From the NCBI GenBank assembly GCA_035293045.1, contig DATDOY010000276.1:1-7719 (forward strand): a DNA stretch of 7,719 nucleotides. Reading direction: 5' to 3'. This document shows positions 6,394-7,719 of the stretch, piece by piece; position 1 is the stretch's first letter; every line of letters begins with the position of its first letter. Position numbers and translations under genes: made by a program. The DNA comes from DATDOY01 sp035293045. Lineage in GTDB: Bacteria; Actinomycetota; Acidimicrobiia; IMCC26256; JACPCJ01. Below the pieces are notes generated by a model, which was not told the origin of the DNA, did no database searches, and was given only the letters and a program-made list of their open reading frames with translations.

Positions 6394-6448
6394 GGCCGTT
6401 CCTTCAGAAACGCGCGCGAACGCGCGAACGAAAAGTGAAGGGACGGCC
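6394..6448 (-). promoter_or_regulatory. Hairpin that may sequester the integrase ribosome-binding site
   Basis: In the minus-strand transcript GGCCGTCCCTTCA (from 6436-6448) pairs with TGAAGGAACGGCC (from 6394-6406). This gives 12 of 13 pairs with a single C-A mismatch, around a 29-nt loop. The 3' arm contains the integrase Shine-Dalgarno sequence GAAGGA. The loop carries two tandem GCGCGAAC-like units. If formed, the stem would lower integrase translation from transcripts arriving from the excisionase gene. The pairing is seen directly, and the regulatory effect is inference. Confidence 0.5.
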
Positions 6449-6499
6449 AAACGCAAAGCGGGCCGACGAGCGCTTGCCGCCAGGGTACTCCTGACGTCG

Positions 6500-6703
6500 T
6501 TACCGGTTGTCGATAGTGACGCGCGCGTCCGCGAGCCACGCGTCGATCTCGACCGGGTCGAATCGGAGCAGGTGTCCCCACTTCAGGTAGGGGATCCGGC
6601 GCTCATGGACGAGGCGGCGAATGTGGCGATGGTTCACGCCGAGCCGTTCAGCCACTGCGGGCAAATCCGTGAGCGGGCGGGTGTCGTTCAATTCGGTGTC
6701 CAT
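6500..6703 (-). CDS. xis: Excisionase-like helix-turn-helix DNA-binding protein
   Basis: This 67-residue protein has the HTH_17/excisionase fold of the MerR superfamily. After a short lead the winged helix runs over LPAVAERLGVNHRHIRRLV (14-32), with the wing at RRIPYLKWGHLLRFDPVEIDAWL (35-57). Such proteins bend DNA at the attachment site to direct the integrase toward excision, and some also repress nearby promoters. The ATG at 6703 has GGAGGG 8 nt upstream. The frame stays open to an ATG at 6871, but the longer form would add 56 residues of no recognisable type. The gene lies directly upstream of the integrase in the same direction, the usual pairing. The family call is firm. Whether it acts as excisionase or only as a regulator cannot be read from the sequence, so the symbol is provisional. 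Confidence 0.85.
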   Translation of the reverse strand: MDTELNDTRPLTDLPAVAERLGVNHRHIRRLVHERRIPYLKWGHLLRFDPVEIDAWLADARVTIDNR

Positions 6704-6852
6704 CAGGTTGACCCTCCGTTGCTTGTGGTTGTCCGGACGAGGCCAGTTCAGGCCACAGAATCTGACGCGGGTTGTCGTCGAGGTGAGCTGCATCTCGCTG
6801 ATGGGTTTACTTTCAGTGCCGAGGCCTCCGTTGGGGAACGCTTTTCTCGTTT

Positions 6853-6939
6853 GTCCCTCGAGGACTGACATGAGACCGCGTCCCCGGTGGGGGGCCTTGG
6901 AGGCCTGACGCCAACAACGGTGTCGTCGCTTGAGGACTG
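6853..6939. repeat. Two copies of a 15-mer, possible operator
   Basis: GTCCCTCGAGGACTG at 6853-6867 and GTCGCTTGAGGACTG at 6925-6939 agree at 13 of 15 positions and lie in the same orientation, 72 bp apart. Both lie in the non-coding stretch upstream of the excisionase-like gene. A pair of regulator-binding sites is one reading, and the sequence alone does not prove function. Confidence 0.4.
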
Positions 6940-7004
6940 GTCCATCAGCACGGCGTTGTGTCTCCGCGGTCAGGGTTCGTCATGGAGGTGTGGCGTGCGA
7001 CCCC

Positions 7005-7027
7005 GCCCGGAGTGATCGTCGCCGGGC
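7005..7027 (-). terminator. Weak hairpin after the unknown gene
   Basis: GCCCGG at 7005-7010 and CCGGGC at 7022-7027 form a 6-bp all-GC stem with an 11-nt loop, 43 nt beyond the stop of the unknown minus-strand gene. There is no T-tract. Short GC stems are common by chance in this DNA, so the call is tentative. Confidence 0.25.
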
Positions 7028-7070
7028 TGGTTGTCGGACAGGCATTCGGGGCGGTCGGCGTCGCGCGTCC

Positions 7071-7719
7071 TCATGACTCGGGCGGAGCCAACAGGACGGC
7101 GATCCAACGTGGGAAACGGACCGTGCGGACCCGATGTCGCCAGGCCGCGGTTGCCTGGAGTTCGCTCCAGGTCATTGGCGCGTCGGGTACCGAGTTCGGG
7201 TCGCGCCAGCCGTCCGCCCAGGCCCTGCGGACCTCGGCTGCACCGTTGCGCCACAGACAGGCGGCGTTGGTCGCCTGGTGGGCTTTCTGCCTCCGGGCGG
7301 CGATGAAGGCGCCGCAGCAAATGCACTCGACGTGCGCGCCAGGGACGAGTACCTCTGCCTCCAGGCGGTGGAACTCGTCCGCGTCGAGCGCGCGCCCAAG
7401 GCCCTCGTCGCCGAAGCGTTCGATGGCCGCCATCGCGACGGCCAGCCAGCGCCGCGGCCGGACGCCGGCGATGGGTGTCTCGAGGGTCAGTAGTCCGCCA
7501 GCGGGATGTGTCATGCGCTTGGCGCGCCCGTCGCCGGGGACGGCCCACGACTCGCCGGGGTCGGAAACCGTGCCCAAGAGGCTCGCGTCGACCACGCGCG
7601 CGATGCGTGCCGTGTACTCGAAGGGGATGACGGCGACCTCGGCGACGACGTCGACCCAGGGCCGCCCCCGGCACCGAGCGCGGTGATCGAAAACGGAAGC
7701 TCTCGGGTGGAGCCAGGCC
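7071..7719 (-). CDS. Unknown element-borne protein, N-terminus beyond the window
   Basis: The reading frame is open from the stop at 7071-7073 to the right edge of the window, giving at least 215 residues. A GTG at 7595 could start a 174-residue version, but it has no ribosome-binding site. The 41 codons before it (including PWVDVVAEVAVIPFEYTARIARVV) look coding, with mostly G or C in third position, so the true start is probably further right. Counted from that GTG, a CICCG cluster (C91, C93, C94) followed by H106 and C113 could bind a metal. Around it lie an acidic stretch (FGDEGLGRALDADEFHRLEAE, about 61-81) and a Trp/Arg-rich C-terminus. I do not recognise the family. It lies upstream of the excisionase-like gene on the same strand and is probably element cargo. 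Competing frames here are Arg- or Ser-rich shadows. Confidence 0.65.
   Translation of the reverse strand, partial: AWLHPRASVFDHRARCRGRPWVDVVAEVAVIPFEYTARIARVVDASLLGTVSDPGESWAVPGDGRAKRMTHPAGGLLTLETPIAGVRPRRWLAVAMAAIERFGDEGLGRALDADEFHRLEAEVLVPGAHVECICCGAFIAARRQKAHQATNAACLWRNGAAEVRRAWADGWRDPNSVPDAPMTWSELQATAAWRHRVRTVRFPRWIAVLLAPPES

Larger units (their letters stand above)
6704..7070. other. 367-bp non-coding stretch upstream of the excisionase-like gene
   Basis: I see no convincing gene here. Open frames on both strands are short or rich in Arg, Ser and Pro, and match nothing. It holds the Shine-Dalgarno site of the excisionase-like gene (6712-6717, GGAGGG on the minus strand), a repeated 15-mer at 6853 and 6925, a small GGCCT/AGGCC stem at 6893-6905 and a weak possible terminator at 7005-7027. 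It probably carries the promoter for the excisionase-integrase pair, but no clear -10/-35 set could be picked out. Confidence 0.5.
5181..7719. mobile_element. One end of an integrated element (int, xis, accessory gene), incomplete
   Basis: An integrase, a small excisionase-like protein and an unknown gene, all on the minus strand, sit directly after tRNA-Val. This is the standard attachment-end layout of actinobacterial integrative elements (pSAM2-like), integrated prophages and genomic islands. The left boundary lies somewhere in the tRNA 3' half. The right boundary is outside the window. No replication initiator, FtsK-like transfer protein, relaxase or phage structural gene is visible here, so the class stays open. 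Base composition is close to that of the neighbouring chromosome apart from an AT-richer patch near 5219-5256. Confidence 0.75.

Noticed and set aside
5377..6438. A 353-codon plus-strand frame opposite the integrase
   Set aside because: The minus strand carries every catalytic residue of a tyrosine recombinase, and the plus frame is its mirror.
6958..7686. A 242-codon plus-strand frame and a 234-codon minus-strand frame (6970-7674) overlapping the unknown gene
   Set aside because: Both are dominated by Arg, Ser, Ala or Pro. The chosen minus frame has balanced composition, strong G/C preference at third positions and a Cys cluster.
5130..7719. A defence or other accessory system in the visible part of the element
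   Set aside because: Only integration genes and one unknown gene are visible. There are no nuclease, toxin-antitoxin, restriction-modification or CRISPR signatures.
231..7719. A second copy of the tRNA-Val 3' end that would mark attR
   Set aside because: I scanned by eye for the T-loop and acceptor sequence (TTCAAAACCC, AGCGCCCA) and found no other copy inside the window.

Overview
The window looks like high-GC actinobacterial chromosome. The real genes use codons that end mostly in G or C. GTG starts are common, and Shine-Dalgarno sites alternate with apparently leaderless starts. The pyruvate dehydrogenase E1 is the homodimeric type and closely resembles the mycobacterial form. Acidimicrobiia-like Actinomycetota would be my guess, but the sequence alone does not fix the lineage.

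Positions 1-5200 read as core chromosome. A class I SAM-dependent methyltransferase gene on the minus strand runs off the left edge (1-576). It starts divergently, 62 bp from an acyl-CoA dehydrogenase gene (639-1868). A perfect 52-bp palindrome follows, and then aceE, the pyruvate dehydrogenase E1 component (1957-4689). A second long inverted repeat separates aceE from a convergent 70-residue Cys/His protein gene (4812-5024). A tRNA-Val(CAC) gene lies at 5130-5201. The acyl-CoA dehydrogenase yields acetyl- or propionyl-CoA from acyl chains and AceE commits pyruvate to acetyl-CoA, so both feed the acetyl-CoA pool. The palindrome between them suggests separate transcription units.

From the 3' end of the tRNA to the right edge the DNA looks like one end of an integrated mobile element. 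A tyrosine-recombinase integrase gene on the minus strand (5305-6390) ends 103 bp from the tRNA. A small MerR/excisionase-type DNA-binding protein (6500-6703) lies upstream of it, then a 367-bp non-coding stretch with a repeated 15-mer, then a cysteine-containing gene of unknown function that runs off the right edge (7071-7719). All three genes read toward the tRNA. This int-xis-at-tRNA order is typical of actinobacterial integrative elements and prophages. The far attachment site, and any replication, transfer or phage genes, lie outside the window, so the element type cannot be decided here.

I see no CRISPR array, toxin-antitoxin pair or clear defence system. The most distinctive signals are the two long extragenic palindromes that flank aceE, the unusual catalytic-residue arrangement of the acyl-CoA dehydrogenase, the helically phased CCGCGG repeats beside the tRNA, and a hairpin that may hide the integrase ribosome-binding site.
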